Source: an uncultured Bacteroidales bacterium
Lineage (GTDB): Bacteria > Bacteroidota > Bacteroidia > Bacteroidales > P3
NCBI GenBank assembly: GCA_900319865.1
Contig: ONQD01000008.1
Coordinates: 1 to 64,000 of the forward strand
DNA length: 64,000 nucleotides
Direction of reading: 5' to 3'
Shown here: in pieces, positions 53,494-61,218 of the stretch
How positions within the stretch are numbered: the first letter of the stretch is position 1
Layout of the letters: each line of letters begins with the position of its first letter
Made by a program: the position numbers and the translations under genes
Notes under the pieces: model-generated
Databases searched by the model: none
What the model saw: only the letters and a program-made list of their open reading frames with translations
What the model was told of the DNA's origin: nothing

Positions 53494-54585
53494 CTATACC
53501 AATTCGTCCCAAAACACTTTCGGCAGCCAGATATTCTCCACATCGACTGCGCCGACAAAGAGTGGAGCCACCTGACGGGGTGTATATCCAGCCACGCCGC
53601 AACCAATGGCGGTTACAAGGAAAGTGTACTCGGGGTGTTCCTTGGCGAAGACAACGAAACGGATAGCCTGCTGTCGCAACACTTCAAGCCCGTCCATAGA
53701 GTCTATGGCATAGCTCCTACCCTGCAACCCCTCAGCTTGTCCCATCACTGCGCCGAAACAATCGAGGGCAAGTTTGGACGAACCTCCGATGTGTTCACCT
53801 TTGCCATTACTGCCAAACACAAACACCTGGCCGGCTTTGAGGTGTTTGATATGATTGGGGGTAACTCGGTGCGAGAATTCTTCAAAGCTCTGATAGTTCA
53901 CATTTGTACGCAGTGCCTCTCGGACTATCGCTGAGCGTTCAGAGAAGGATGCTTCTGCCGACGCATAGGTGAAAGCCCCGTCCATACGGTTGAACATACG
54001 GTGTTTGGCTTTCCTCTCCTTTTCCCAAGCCGCTCCCATACCTTCTTCAGTGTCCTGGAAAAAGAATGTGTTAGTGATAGAGAGATTCATAGCAACCGAC
54101 TCAACATCCTGGTTGGTACCAATATAGGAAAAATTCCACCCATATTCTTTACTCATCTTGTCCACCAAATCCTTGATTGCTCTACCACTGTACTTTTTTG
54201 AGGCGTTTTCCATGCCATCGGTAATAATTGTCACTACCACCGATGCGTTTTCCATCTTCCGAGTCTTCTCGAACAAATCTGTAATGCCTTTTCCCATTGC
54301 GTCATAGAGGGGCGTGGAGCAGCAGGGTTGATAATCGCGGGAGGTCAAGTTCGCCACCATCTCAACCGGAACGCAGTCGTAAACATACTCCATAGAGCAG
54401 GCACAGAATGGAAGCAGGCTTACATAGTGTTCCTGTGTGGCGGCAAATTGCTTTTGGGCGGAACGTATTCCGCCTACCGTTTCATTAAAACCTTCAATAG
54501 CCGCTTTTGCAATAGAGGTCATGGATCCACTCTTGTCGAGGATAACCAGGTTGAACACTTGTGTTTTAAGATTGTTGTTTTCCAT
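53494..54585 (-). CDS. VWA-domain protein with C-terminal macro-like (A1S_2505-type) domain
   Basis: A 363-residue cytoplasmic protein. N-terminal von Willebrand A domain with the metal site ILDKSGSM (17-22) and VVTIITDGMENAS. The C-terminal ~115 residues begin GQVFVFGSNGKGEHIGGSSK, with LDCFGAVMGQAEGLQGRSYAID and FLVTAIGCGVAGY; this is the pattern of phage-type macro-like A1S_2505 domains, thought to bind nucleotide or ADP-ribose-like ligands. The upstream neighbour is a Nudix/wHTH regulator 36 bases away, so the pair is an operon. Possible role in a nucleotide-sensing stress response; inferred. Confidence 0.8.
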   Translation of the reverse strand: MENNNLKTQVFNLVILDKSGSMTSIAKAAIEGFNETVGGIRSAQKQFAATQEHYVSLLPFCACSMEYVYDCVPVEMVANLTSRDYQPCCSTPLYDAMGKGITDLFEKTRKMENASVVVTIITDGMENASKKYSGRAIKDLVDKMSKEYGWNFSYIGTNQDVESVAMNLSITNTFFFQDTEEGMGAAWEKERKAKHRMFNRMDGAFTYASAEASFSERSAIVREALRTNVNYQSFEEFSHRVTPNHIKHLKAGQVFVFGSNGKGEHIGGSSKLALDCFGAVMGQAEGLQGRSYAIDSMDGLEVLRQQAIRFVVFAKEHPEYTFLVTAIGCGVAGYTPRQVAPLFVGAVDVENIWLPKVFWDELV

Positions 54586-54621
54586 ATACTTTAATATTTA
54601 AAGAGTTATTATTTCAATTCA

Positions 54622-55548
54622 CTAAAACTCGAGACGGAAGTTGCCACTTTCTTTCATACGATTATATCCTTCTTTGTCAAAACGGAAACGTTTGCCCGGA
54701 CGCCCCAATGGACGTGGTTTCTCCATTTCATCATGGAAAGAGATTGCGTTCTCACAATAACAAAATGTATCAGTCGGTATTGCCTGTTTTGACGAATGCC
54801 CGGCTCCACCTTGGGGGGCGAACAACTCGTCTATACTCCTGTTGCGCATTTCTTTGTGTTCGCCATAAAAGGTGTTTTGCTTTTTATTGACCCCTCGGTC
54901 ATACAACACATCGTCAGCGCTTGTCCCCGCCTCTTCGCTATCGTCTGCCACCTCCTTCAGTATTCCCGTCTGCATCATTTTCTTATAGAAGTTGCGGCGG
55001 TCGAAATGAACACCCAGAATGCTCTCATAAAGACGTTGCAACTCTGACATACTGAATTCTTCATCAAGCAAGTCGAAACCCACAGGCTCAAAATGGATAT
55101 CCTCACGGATGCGTTTCATTGCATGACGGAGAATATAGTCGTGGTCGAATGCAAGCTGGGGAATATCGTCGATTGCAAACCAACAGGCATCGGCAGCATC
55201 GTCTCCGCCCCTAATCACTGTCTTGGCGGCAAGTGCATAAAAGGCTATTGTAACAACCCGTTCGCGGGGGTCTCGGTGAATGCCCGAAAAGGCACCCAAT
55301 TGCTTCACACTTTTCAATTCCAAACCCGTTTCTTCCTTCAGTTCACGGATTGCACACTCCTCTGCCGTCTCCTGCATAAGCATAAAACCTCCCGGAAACG
55401 CCCACATACCCTTAAACGGCTCTATGCCGCGTTTTATAAGCAATACCTTTAAATCGCGCCCGTCAAAACCAAACACCACGCAATCGGTAGTGACCGCCGG
55501 ATGTGGGTAATCATATACATACTTCTCTTTATTATTTTCTGTAGCCAT
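54622..55548 (-). CDS. NrtR-like Nudix/winged-helix transcriptional regulator
   Basis: A 308-residue protein. The N-terminal Nudix-like domain shows GMWAFPGGFMLMQETAEECA followed by RELKEETGLE, so the Nudix box is nearly complete. The following winged helix reads FSMSELQRLYESILGVHFD and FYKKMMQTGILKEV, ending with GRPGKRFRFDKEGY. This is the NrtR group, which binds ADP-ribose or related compounds and controls NAD or sugar genes. A ~70-residue insert sits between. Three 17-bp palindromes lie upstream, one over the promoter, which suggests autoregulation. Confidence 0.85.
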   Translation of the reverse strand: MATENNKEKYVYDYPHPAVTTDCVVFGFDGRDLKVLLIKRGIEPFKGMWAFPGGFMLMQETAEECAIRELKEETGLELKSVKQLGAFSGIHRDPRERVVTIAFYALAAKTVIRGGDDAADACWFAIDDIPQLAFDHDYILRHAMKRIREDIHFEPVGFDLLDEEFSMSELQRLYESILGVHFDRRNFYKKMMQTGILKEVADDSEEAGTSADDVLYDRGVNKKQNTFYGEHKEMRNRSIDELFAPQGGAGHSSKQAIPTDTFCYCENAISFHDEMEKPRPLGRPGKRFRFDKEGYNRMKESGNFRLEF

Positions 55549-55565
55549 AAGAGTGAATTGTTATT

Positions 55566-55588
55566 TGTGTATTTTCGACGCAAAAGTA
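55566..55588 (-). promoter_or_regulatory. NrtR-like promoter with overlapping operator 1
   Basis: The minus strand has TACTTTTG (55588-55581), a TAnnTTTG -7 box. TGTGTATTTTCGACGCA (55566-55582) overlaps it and is one of three related 17-mers, so binding would block transcription. Confidence 0.6.
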
Positions 55589-55673
55589 TATAATATTTTT
55601 CATTCCGACAAAAAAAATCGCACATAAATGCAGAACTCATATTCTAAATATCAAATTATTAACAAAATAAAAT

Positions 55674-55690
55674 TGTGTATTTTTTACACA
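55674..55690. promoter_or_regulatory. Predicted operator 2 (perfect palindrome)
   Basis: TGTGTATTTTTTACACA: TGTGTA and TACACA are exact inverted arms around five T. Same pattern as the sites at 55566 and 55737. Confidence 0.6.
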
Positions 55691-55736
55691 CTTATTATAT
55701 TTCCACACGAAAAACACGGGTAGAAACAATACTTTT

Positions 55737-55753
55737 TGTGTATTTTCAACACA
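55737..55753. promoter_or_regulatory. Predicted operator 3
   Basis: TGTGTATTTTCAACACA, arms TGTGT and ACACA. It shares the left half TGTGTATTTT with the other two sites. Confidence 0.6.
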
Positions 55754-55858
55754 AAATCGCGACAACATAAGTATTATCCAAAGGAAATCGCGATATACAC
55801 CTAATTGTAAATTAGTTATACCACGAACAATAAAACAACAACCCAAAAAAGGCATATT

Positions 55859-56015
55859 AACCCAAACGCCTAACCCGTATTTGAGCAGCCTAAACAACAA
55901 CCTATATTAATATGAACTGCGGCGAAGGTCAAAAGAACATTCCCAATAGACATCGATAAAGGTAACGACCATAAAACAAAAAAAGTGATCAACCGACCAC
56001 TATTTTGTACCCCGG
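55859..56015 (-). repeat. Copy A of tRNA-Leu 3' end and downstream flank
   Basis: 157 bases matching 57653-57809 without gaps and with about ten differences by eye. It includes the terminator hairpin and the last bases of the tRNA (plus strand TACCCCGG), but no tRNA body follows. Confidence 0.85.
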
Positions 56016-56154
56016 AGAATTGCACTGGAGCCGTCACCGAGCCATCGTAAAGACATCGCCGAGGGGGCGCACTCCCCACTGCGGTGCAATTCGTAGTTTT
56101 TACGAATCCCTAATGTTGGAGATACAATATTTCGTAGTTATAATATAGGAGACA

Positions 56155-56185
56155 CGAAAAAAGCCCGCCGCTGTGTCGGAGGGCT
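56155..56185 (-). terminator. Minus-strand terminator downstream of PIN/XRE operon
   Basis: On the minus strand AGCCCTCCG (56185-56177) pairs with CGGCGGGCT (56170-56162), followed by six T. Confidence 0.75.
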
Positions 56186-56340
56186 GTATGCCATACGCTG
56201 GGTGGGTCAGGTATGCCCTGTCAGTCTGCTATGGCTTGAAAAAACAGGACGAGCAGCAGAATCGAACTGCTACACGTCAGCCGTTGGCTGAGCCGCCTTT
56301 ACCATACATCGCGGGTCTACTCGCCCTGCCGATTGTGAAA

Positions 56341-56589
56341 CTACCAAAGATCGACCCTGCCCAAATCGCCAAGGTCAATGCTGGCGGTCTTTGCGCCGAG
56401 AGCCTTGAACGCACGATTGATGGATGAGAATGACGGCTGCTTTCCATTCTCGATTTTCGACACCTGGGCTTTCTGTACACCCATGCGCTCGCCGAGCTGC
56501 TCTTGGGTCAGCCCCTGCCGCTTGCGCTCCGCCTTGATGGCTTTGCCAAGGACGGCTTCAATTACTTCTGAGGTGGTGTTTTCTCGCAT
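56341..56589 (-). CDS. XRE-family helix-turn-helix protein
   Basis: An 82-residue Cro/C1-type DNA-binding protein: AIKAERKRQGLTQEQLGERM and VQKAQVSKIENGKQPSFSSI form the five-helix HTH, followed by a short tail (GDLGRVDLW). It starts 7 bases after the PIN gene stop, so the two are cotranscribed. It probably represses the operon, as antitoxin partners do; whether it neutralises PIN is unknown. I use the ATG at 56589 because the domain starts at once; an upstream start at 56625 is in frame but overlaps the PIN gene. Confidence 0.8.
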   Translation of the reverse strand: MRENTTSEVIEAVLGKAIKAERKRQGLTQEQLGERMGVQKAQVSKIENGKQPSFSSINRAFKALGAKTASIDLGDLGRVDLW

Positions 56590-56596
56590 TAGTGAT

Positions 56597-57007
56597 TTAT
56601 ATTTCAAGTAAGTCAAGCCCGCCATGCTGTATGTACCATGAGAATTTGCTGTCGGAACTGATAAGGGTCAGCCCTCTGCTTATGGCAGTGGCAATGATGG
56701 CTCGGTCGAACGGGTCGGAGTGGAGCCTTCTGTCCATTGGTAGTGCTGACATGATAACAAGCGTCTCGTCTGCCAACGGTACGGTGTAGATGTTCATCCT
56801 CGCAATGTTGGCGAGAAGGTCTTTCCCATATATAGGCAGGTCGATTTTATTGCATTGCTGGAGATGTACAATTTCGACAATGGTCAAGTTTGACACATAG
56901 AACATTGCCTCGGCGTATGTCAATTCTTCTCGAAGATTAGCAGGAAACTCGCCATTGTTGGTCAGCAACCAAACGGCTGCCTGTGTGTCGAGCAGGTATC
57001 GGTTCAT
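56597..57007 (-). CDS. PIN-domain (VapC-like) toxin
   Basis: A 136-residue PIN-domain RNase. The four acidic residues are present: D7 (YLLDTQAAVWLL), E45 (NLTIVEI), D98/D101 (DPFDRAIIATA) and D119 (LISSDSKF). VapC-type PIN toxins cut tRNA or rRNA. The ATG at 57007 forms an ATGA overlap with a small 48-codon gene before it, and XRE follows. So the gene order is small protein, PIN, XRE, with a toxin in the middle. Coding is complete. Confidence 0.85.
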   Translation of the reverse strand: MNRYLLDTQAAVWLLTNNGEFPANLREELTYAEAMFYVSNLTIVEIVHLQQCNKIDLPIYGKDLLANIARMNIYTVPLADETLVIMSALPMDRRLHSDPFDRAIIATAISRGLTLISSDSKFSWYIQHGGLDLLEI

Positions 57008-57150
57008 CTTCCAGTGCCGAATGGGTCGGGAACTAAATATTTGCAATACAAACCGGGGATATAAGGCACTACAACTGGCTTTCTTTCCTTCCTCTCTTTT
57101 TTACCCTTACTTGTTGTTTCTTTGGGTGTTGTATGTGTTTTTGTATTCAT
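57004..57150 (-). CDS. 48-residue basic protein, candidate antitoxin of PIN
   Basis: An ATG-started frame of 48 codons whose TGA overlaps the PIN start (ATGA). The first half is polar and basic (MNTKTHTTPKETTSKGKKER), the second half is hydrophobic and aromatic (PVVVPYIPGLYCKYLVPDPF). The -7 box TATCTTTG on the minus strand (57179-57172) is about 22 bases before it. VapB-type antitoxins often precede their toxin with such an overlap, and the second half could wrap the PIN domain; no known VapB DNA-binding fold is visible. Read by eye, no homology known. Confidence 0.55.
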   Translation of the reverse strand: MNTKTHTTPKETTSKGKKERKERKPVVVPYIPGLYCKYLVPDPFGTGR

Positions 57151-57171
57151 TTATTGCTTTATTTTCAAGTG

Positions 57172-57179
57172 CAAAGATA
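57172..57179 (-). promoter_or_regulatory. -7 box of the small protein/PIN/XRE operon
   Basis: Minus strand TATCTTTG, the consensus box, about 22 bases upstream of the 48-codon gene. Confidence 0.65.
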
Positions 57180-57352
57180 CATAATATTTCCGACATAGGA
57201 AACTTTATTATGTATTATTTTGAGAAAGGGCAAAAAGAAAGTCCCACCACAGCGTGAAAACTCTTGTGAACAACGGAAAGTAGGTGCTTGGCGGGGTTGT
57301 GGCTGGCATGAGCAAGGGAGAGCCATCCTTATCCCTGCGGGGCGATTATCGG

Positions 57353-57589
57353 TCAATCCCCTCTGTTGGCCTTCTGTTTCTCCTCAATCTCTTTGTCTAT
57401 CCATCGGACGATGTCTATGCCCTCGTCGGCGGTGTGGTGGAGTGTAACTTCCTCTCCGAAATCCTCATCCTTGCCAAGTGTGGACATCAGGTACCGCACC
57501 ATCGTGGAGTCGGGCAGCTGTTCCCATCCGACGACACATCCCTGCGGGTCTTTGATGGGTATGCCGAGTGCCACGATGTTGGCGGTCAT
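57353..57589 (-). CDS. Hypothetical small protein
   Basis: A 78-residue acidic protein (MTANIVALGIPIKDPQGCVV start; EGIDIVRWIDKEIEEKQKAN near the end). No family recognised, no signal or membrane segment. The ATG at 57589 is used; a GTG at 57610 extends it by seven residues. It lies between the tRNA-Leu flank and the PIN operon, in the same orientation, in what may be an inserted segment. Coding status is uncertain. Confidence 0.4.
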   Translation of the reverse strand: MTANIVALGIPIKDPQGCVVGWEQLPDSTMVRYLMSTLGKDEDFGEEVTLHHTADEGIDIVRWIDKEIEEKQKANRGD

Positions 57590-57652
57590 CAATGCATCGT
57601 CTGAAAACACAAAACAATGTCAATTATACTCGAAAATACAAATGGACGAAAT

Positions 57653-57809
57653 AACCCAAACGCCTAACCCGTATTTGAACAGCCTAAAACACAACCTATA
57701 TTAATATGAACTGCGGCGAACGTCAAAAGAATATTCCCAATAGACATCGATAAAGGTAATGGCCATATAACAAAAAAAGTGATCGACCGACCACTTTTTT
57801 GTACCCCGG
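57653..57809 (-). repeat. Copy B of tRNA-Leu 3' end and downstream flank
   Basis: The native flank: last 8 bases of the tRNA-Leu gene, its terminator hairpin (AAGTGGTCG and CGATCACTT on the minus strand) and ~120 further bases. Duplicated at 55859-56015, 1794 bases away. Confidence 0.85.
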
Positions 57810-57884
57810 GGGGGACTTGAACCCCCACGCCATTGCTGACAGCAGATTTTGAGTCTACCGCGTCTACCATTCCGCCACCAGGGC
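57802..57884 (-). tRNA. tRNA-Leu (anticodon CAA)
   Basis: Minus-strand cloverleaf of 83 bases. Acceptor GCCCTGG pairs with CCGGGGT (two wobbles) and the discriminator is A, as tRNA-Leu needs. The anticodon loop CTCAAAA gives CAA, reading UUG; the stem is GTAGA/TCTGC. A long variable arm (TGTCAGCAATGGCGT region) and T arm GGGGG-TTCAAGT-CCCCC follow. CCA is not encoded. Confidence 0.93.
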
Positions 57885-58033
57885 ATTTCGAACCGGAATT
57901 GATGATTAAAAAGCCTGACTTTTACCTCCTAAATCCCGTTTTTTCTCTTTCGAAATCGGATGCAAAAGTACATACTTTTTTCGACATGGCAAAATTTTTT
58001 TTTCAAAGTAGGCAATAATCAAGAAAAATGTTG

Positions 58034-58041
58034 TATCTTTG
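58034..58041 (+). promoter_or_regulatory. -7 box of prs
   Basis: TATCTTTG 22 bases before the prs ATG. Confidence 0.65.
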
Positions 58042-58062
58042 CAATCTCAAAATCAACACAAA

Positions 58063-59043
58063 ATGGGCAATACAAAAACTGATAAAGTATTCATTTTCGC
58101 AGGCCGAGCAACCGAAAATTTGGCCCGCAGAGTAGCCGATATTTACGGAATTCCTCTGGGAAATTCGACAGTTTTCCAATATGCAGACGGTGAATTCCAA
58201 CCCTCCTACGAGGAAACTATACGTGGTGGCGTGGTCTTCATCATCCAGTCCACCCTTCCCCCCACCGACAACCTGTTCGAGTTGTTGATGATGGTTGATG
58301 CCGCCCGTCGTGCATCGGCAGAAAAAATCATTGCCGTTATTCCCTATTATGGGTTCGCTCGCCAGGACCGCAAGGACAAACCCCATGTCCCCATTGCATC
58401 AAAACTTATTGCAAACATGCTCACCGTGGCCGGAATCGACCGCGTGATTTGCATGGATTTGCACGCCGACCAAATCCAAGGTTTCTTCAACATCCCCGTC
58501 GACCACCTCTACGGCTCGTCACTTTTCATGCCCTATATCCGTGAAAAATTCGACATCGACGAGGTCATGTTCGCCAGCCCCGACATGGGCGGTAGCAAAC
58601 GTGCCGGCATGTATGCCAAAACCCTCAACAACAGTTTTGTCATCTGCTACAAGCACCGCAACAAACCCAACGAAATTGGCGAAATGCGCCTTATCGGTGA
58701 TGTGAAAGACAAGCACGTCATCCTTCTCGACGACATCATCGACACAGGTTCCACCATCTGCAAAGCCGCCAGCATCATCATGGAAAATGGCGCCAAGAGC
58801 GTCCGCGCCATGATTACCCACCCTGTGCTCAGCGGAAACGCCATCGAGAAAGTGGAAAACTCAGCACTCGAGGAATTGGTCACCACCGACACCATCCCCT
58901 TGAAACGCGAGAGCGACAAGATACACGTGCTCAGCTGCGACTGGTTACTGGCCGAGGCCATCCGCCGCGTGGTGATGTACGAATCGCTTGACAACCTCTA
59001 CGAAACCACCATCCACCACAAAGGTGTCATCCATCGCTTATAA
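58063..59043 (+). CDS. prs: Ribose-phosphate pyrophosphokinase
   Basis: A 326-residue PRPP synthetase that makes PRPP from ribose 5-phosphate and ATP for nucleotide, NAD, His and Trp synthesis. YADGEFQPSYEE, YGFARQDRKDKPHVPIASKL (flexible loop), MDLHADQIQGFF and the PRPP site VILLDDIIDTGSTICKAA are all intact. The ATG at 58063 is used; an in-frame TTG at 58039 lies inside the promoter box. The ~20-residue insert and length are as in Bacteroidota homologues. Confidence 0.95.
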   Translation: MGNTKTDKVFIFAGRATENLARRVADIYGIPLGNSTVFQYADGEFQPSYEETIRGGVVFIIQSTLPPTDNLFELLMMVDAARRASAEKIIAVIPYYGFARQDRKDKPHVPIASKLIANMLTVAGIDRVICMDLHADQIQGFFNIPVDHLYGSSLFMPYIREKFDIDEVMFASPDMGGSKRAGMYAKTLNNSFVICYKHRNKPNEIGEMRLIGDVKDKHVILLDDIIDTGSTICKAASIIMENGAKSVRAMITHPVLSGNAIEKVENSALEELVTTDTIPLKRESDKIHVLSCDWLLAEAIRRVVMYESLDNLYETTIHHKGVIHRL

Positions 59044-59107
59044 TTAATCCTTAAAACAACAATATTTATTATTAACCGGCCGTGAGGCCACAAAACAAAC
59101 AATTAAA

Positions 59108-59689
59108 ATGAGAATAGTATCATTGAGCGGTTCTCTCCGAGAGAACGTAGGGAAAAAAGATGCTAAGGCTCTGCGTCGCGACGCTAAAGTGCCTTGTGTT
59201 ATGTATGGTAAAGGCCAGCAGTACCTTTTTGCTGTTCCCCAAACCGAATTCCAACGCATTCTGTTCAACCCCGAACCCTGCTTTGTCGAAATCAACATCA
59301 ATGGTGAGAAACACCAAGCCATGCTGAAAGACATCGACTTCCACCCCGTAACCGAAATCGTTTATCACTGCGACTTCTACGAGCTGAGCGACGACAAAGA
59401 AATCGTCATGTCCATCCCCGTTCACACCACCGGTACCTCCTGTGGCGTTATGAAGGGCGGCAAACTTGCCTACAAACAAAAGAGACTCAACGTCAAGGCT
59501 CTCCCCGCCAACATGCCCAGCGAAATCCTGATCGACATCACCAACCTCGATGTCAACCAGCGCTGCAAAGTGCAGGACATTGCCACCGACAACTATGCCA
59601 TCCTCAACCCCAAGAGCAGCGAAGTCGTTGTTATCAACAGCACCCGCGCAGCTGCCATGAGCACTGAAGAAAGCACCGAGGCTGAATAA
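59108..59689 (+). CDS. rplY: 50S ribosomal protein L25/general stress protein Ctc
   Basis: A 193-residue two-domain L25 (CTC type), binding 5S rRNA. LSGSLRENVGKKDAKALRRD starts the L25 domain, VPCVMYGKG and KDIDFHPVTEIVYHCDFYEL follow, and the C-terminal TL5-like domain has IPVHTTGTSCGVMKGGKLAY. The tail is acidic (STEESTEAE). It is 64 bases after prs, the order seen in many bacteria, and is followed by a terminator. Confidence 0.93.
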   Translation: MRIVSLSGSLRENVGKKDAKALRRDAKVPCVMYGKGQQYLFAVPQTEFQRILFNPEPCFVEININGEKHQAMLKDIDFHPVTEIVYHCDFYELSDDKEIVMSIPVHTTGTSCGVMKGGKLAYKQKRLNVKALPANMPSEILIDITNLDVNQRCKVQDIATDNYAILNPKSSEVVVINSTRAAAMSTEESTEAE

Positions 59690-59717
59690 TAGTGTCCCTA
59701 TCGACAACAAAATAGAC

Positions 59718-59754
59718 AAAAGCCGCAGAAGCCTCGTGCTATGCGGCTTTTTTG
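59718..59754 (+). terminator. Terminator of rplY
   Basis: AGCCGCA (59721-59727) and TGCGGCT (59742-59748), flanked by A run and T run. Confidence 0.85.
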
Positions 59755-59799
59755 TTAAACAACGGTCAATTCAATTCCCACCACCAAACAACTATCCCT

Positions 59800-60678
59800 A
59801 TGCATAAAGCAGGATTCGTAAACATCATCGGCAACCCCAACGTGGGCAAATCCACCCTCATGAATGCACTGGTAGGCGAACGCCTCAGCATCATCACCAG
59901 CAAAGCGCAAACCACACGCCACCGCATCATGGGAATTGTGAATGGCGAAGACTTCCAAATAGTCTACACCGATACACCCGGCATTGTCAACCCCCACTAC
60001 AAACTGCACGAGCAGATGATGGGATTCGTAAACAACGCGCTCGAGGACGCCGACCTTTTCCTGCTAGTGACCGAGGTGGGCGAGACCTTCAAAAACCAGG
60101 AAGTATTGACCAAAATAGTCAATTCCACAACCCCTGTAATCCTGGTCATAAACAAGATAGACCTCTCAAACCAGCAGGTCATAAGCGAGAAGATTGACTA
60201 TTGGCAAAAACAAATACCGCGCGCAATCGTAGTGCCCGCATCCGCCACCGAACGCTTCAACATCGACACCATCTTCGACCACATCATCAACCTCCTCCCC
60301 GAAAATCCCCCCTACTTCCCCAAAGACGAACTCACCGACCGCTCAATGCGTTTCTTTGTCAGCGAAATAATCCGCGAAAAACTGCTCCTCTTCTACCAAA
60401 AGGAGATACCCTATAGCTGTGAGGTTGCCGTTGAAAGCTACGAGGAGAAGGAAGGTGTCGACAACATACATGCAGTCATCTTCGTTGAGCGGGAGTCGCA
60501 GAAAGCCATCCTCATAGGCCATCAGGGCAAATCCATCAAAAAGGTAGGCATCGAAGCCCGCAAAGACATCGAGGAGTTCACCGGCAAGAAATGCTTTCTC
60601 AACCTCTATATCAAAGTAATGAAAGATTGGCGCAACAGCGACCGCGCCCTCAAGCAATTCGGCTACCAGACCGACTAA
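59800..60678 (+). CDS. era: GTPase Era
   Basis: A 292-residue Era GTPase for 16S rRNA maturation and 30S assembly. G1 is GNPNVGKST, G3 DTPGI, G4 NKID, G5 the PASATE-like segment (VPASATERF). The C-terminal KH domain has FVERESQKAILIGHQGKSIKKVG and FLNLYIKVMKDWR. The ATG at 59800 is used since the GTPase domain begins at once (MHKAGFVNIIG). Confidence 0.95.
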   Translation: MHKAGFVNIIGNPNVGKSTLMNALVGERLSIITSKAQTTRHRIMGIVNGEDFQIVYTDTPGIVNPHYKLHEQMMGFVNNALEDADLFLLVTEVGETFKNQEVLTKIVNSTTPVILVINKIDLSNQQVISEKIDYWQKQIPRAIVVPASATERFNIDTIFDHIINLLPENPPYFPKDELTDRSMRFFVSEIIREKLLLFYQKEIPYSCEVAVESYEEKEGVDNIHAVIFVERESQKAILIGHQGKSIKKVGIEARKDIEEFTGKKCFLNLYIKVMKDWRNSDRALKQFGYQTD

Positions 60679-60766
60679 CGCTCTCGCCCGCACCCACCCC
60701 TCTGCTCCCACGCCTCGCCAGTATGCGGAAACAGCCAATCCACGCTGTCAACAACTCAACAAAGTA

Positions 60767-60862
60767 GCGTGCCTCCGGCACGCAGAATTTAGTTATCCGT
60801 CCCCTCCCCACACGGCACTTCGCTTCGTGTGGGGTTAATAAGATTACGTGCTTTCAGCACGT
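60767..60862. repeat. Three adjacent perfect hairpins
   Basis: GCGTGCC/GGCACGC (60767-60783), CCCCACACG/CGTGTGGGG (60806-60834) and ACGTGC/GCACGT (60846-60862). No clear T run follows, so these look like REP-type elements more than terminators. Confidence 0.65.
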
Positions 60863-61132
60863 TTATCGGACACAACTGATAACAACTCAATTCCCATTTC
60901 ATGCTAACAAACCGTTCCTCCGACGATAGCGCAGCACTGTACCCCGTTTATCCATCAAAAACAGCCGACATAATCTATCATCACACCCGCGACAACAATT
61001 CCGCCCATCCTCTCAAAACGGAAATCCATCCCACATACCCCCCAGTAGCAAATCCATCTTTCTCCAACCACATTCCCGCTTCCTTCCCCCTTCACCATCC
61101 AACAACCACCTAACAACCTATTCTTCGCCGCC

Positions 61133-61190
61133 AAGCTTAAGAAGAGATTGATAGAAGGTTACTAACGGCTTAATAGGTAGCGAAGGCAGA
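61133..61190 (+). repeat. Dispersed intergenic repeat, part I, copy 4
   Basis: AAGCTTAAGAAGAG, GGTTACTAACGGCTTAATAG and GTAGCGAAGG align with 28925-28970 and with copies 1 and 3. Confidence 0.65.
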
Positions 61191-61218
61191 ACATTTGCGG
61201 ACAGGACGCAAAAATGAC

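Larger units (their letters stand above)
55754..56340. other. Non-coding stretch with tRNA-flank copy and structured elements
   Basis: About 590 bases with no gene. In order: AT-rich spacer, copy A of the tRNA-Leu downstream flank (55859-56015), a long stem with arms GAATTGCAC (56017-56025 region) and GTGCAATTC near 56085, a minus-strand terminator at 56155-56185, and a tRNA-like 3' half at 56246-56328. Confidence 0.55.

Noticed and set aside
55870..56079. Protein frames across tRNA-Leu flank copies (also 57664-57870)
   Set aside because: They read through the tRNA, its terminator and the duplicated flank; a common false annotation.
56246..56328. Functional tRNA
   Set aside because: Acceptor and T arms are good, but the anticodon arm has no 5-bp stem with a 7-base loop and U33 is missing; kept only as a finding.
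60901..61113. 70-codon frame after era
   Set aside because: Pro/Ser/His-rich without family features, next to repeats; likely chance.
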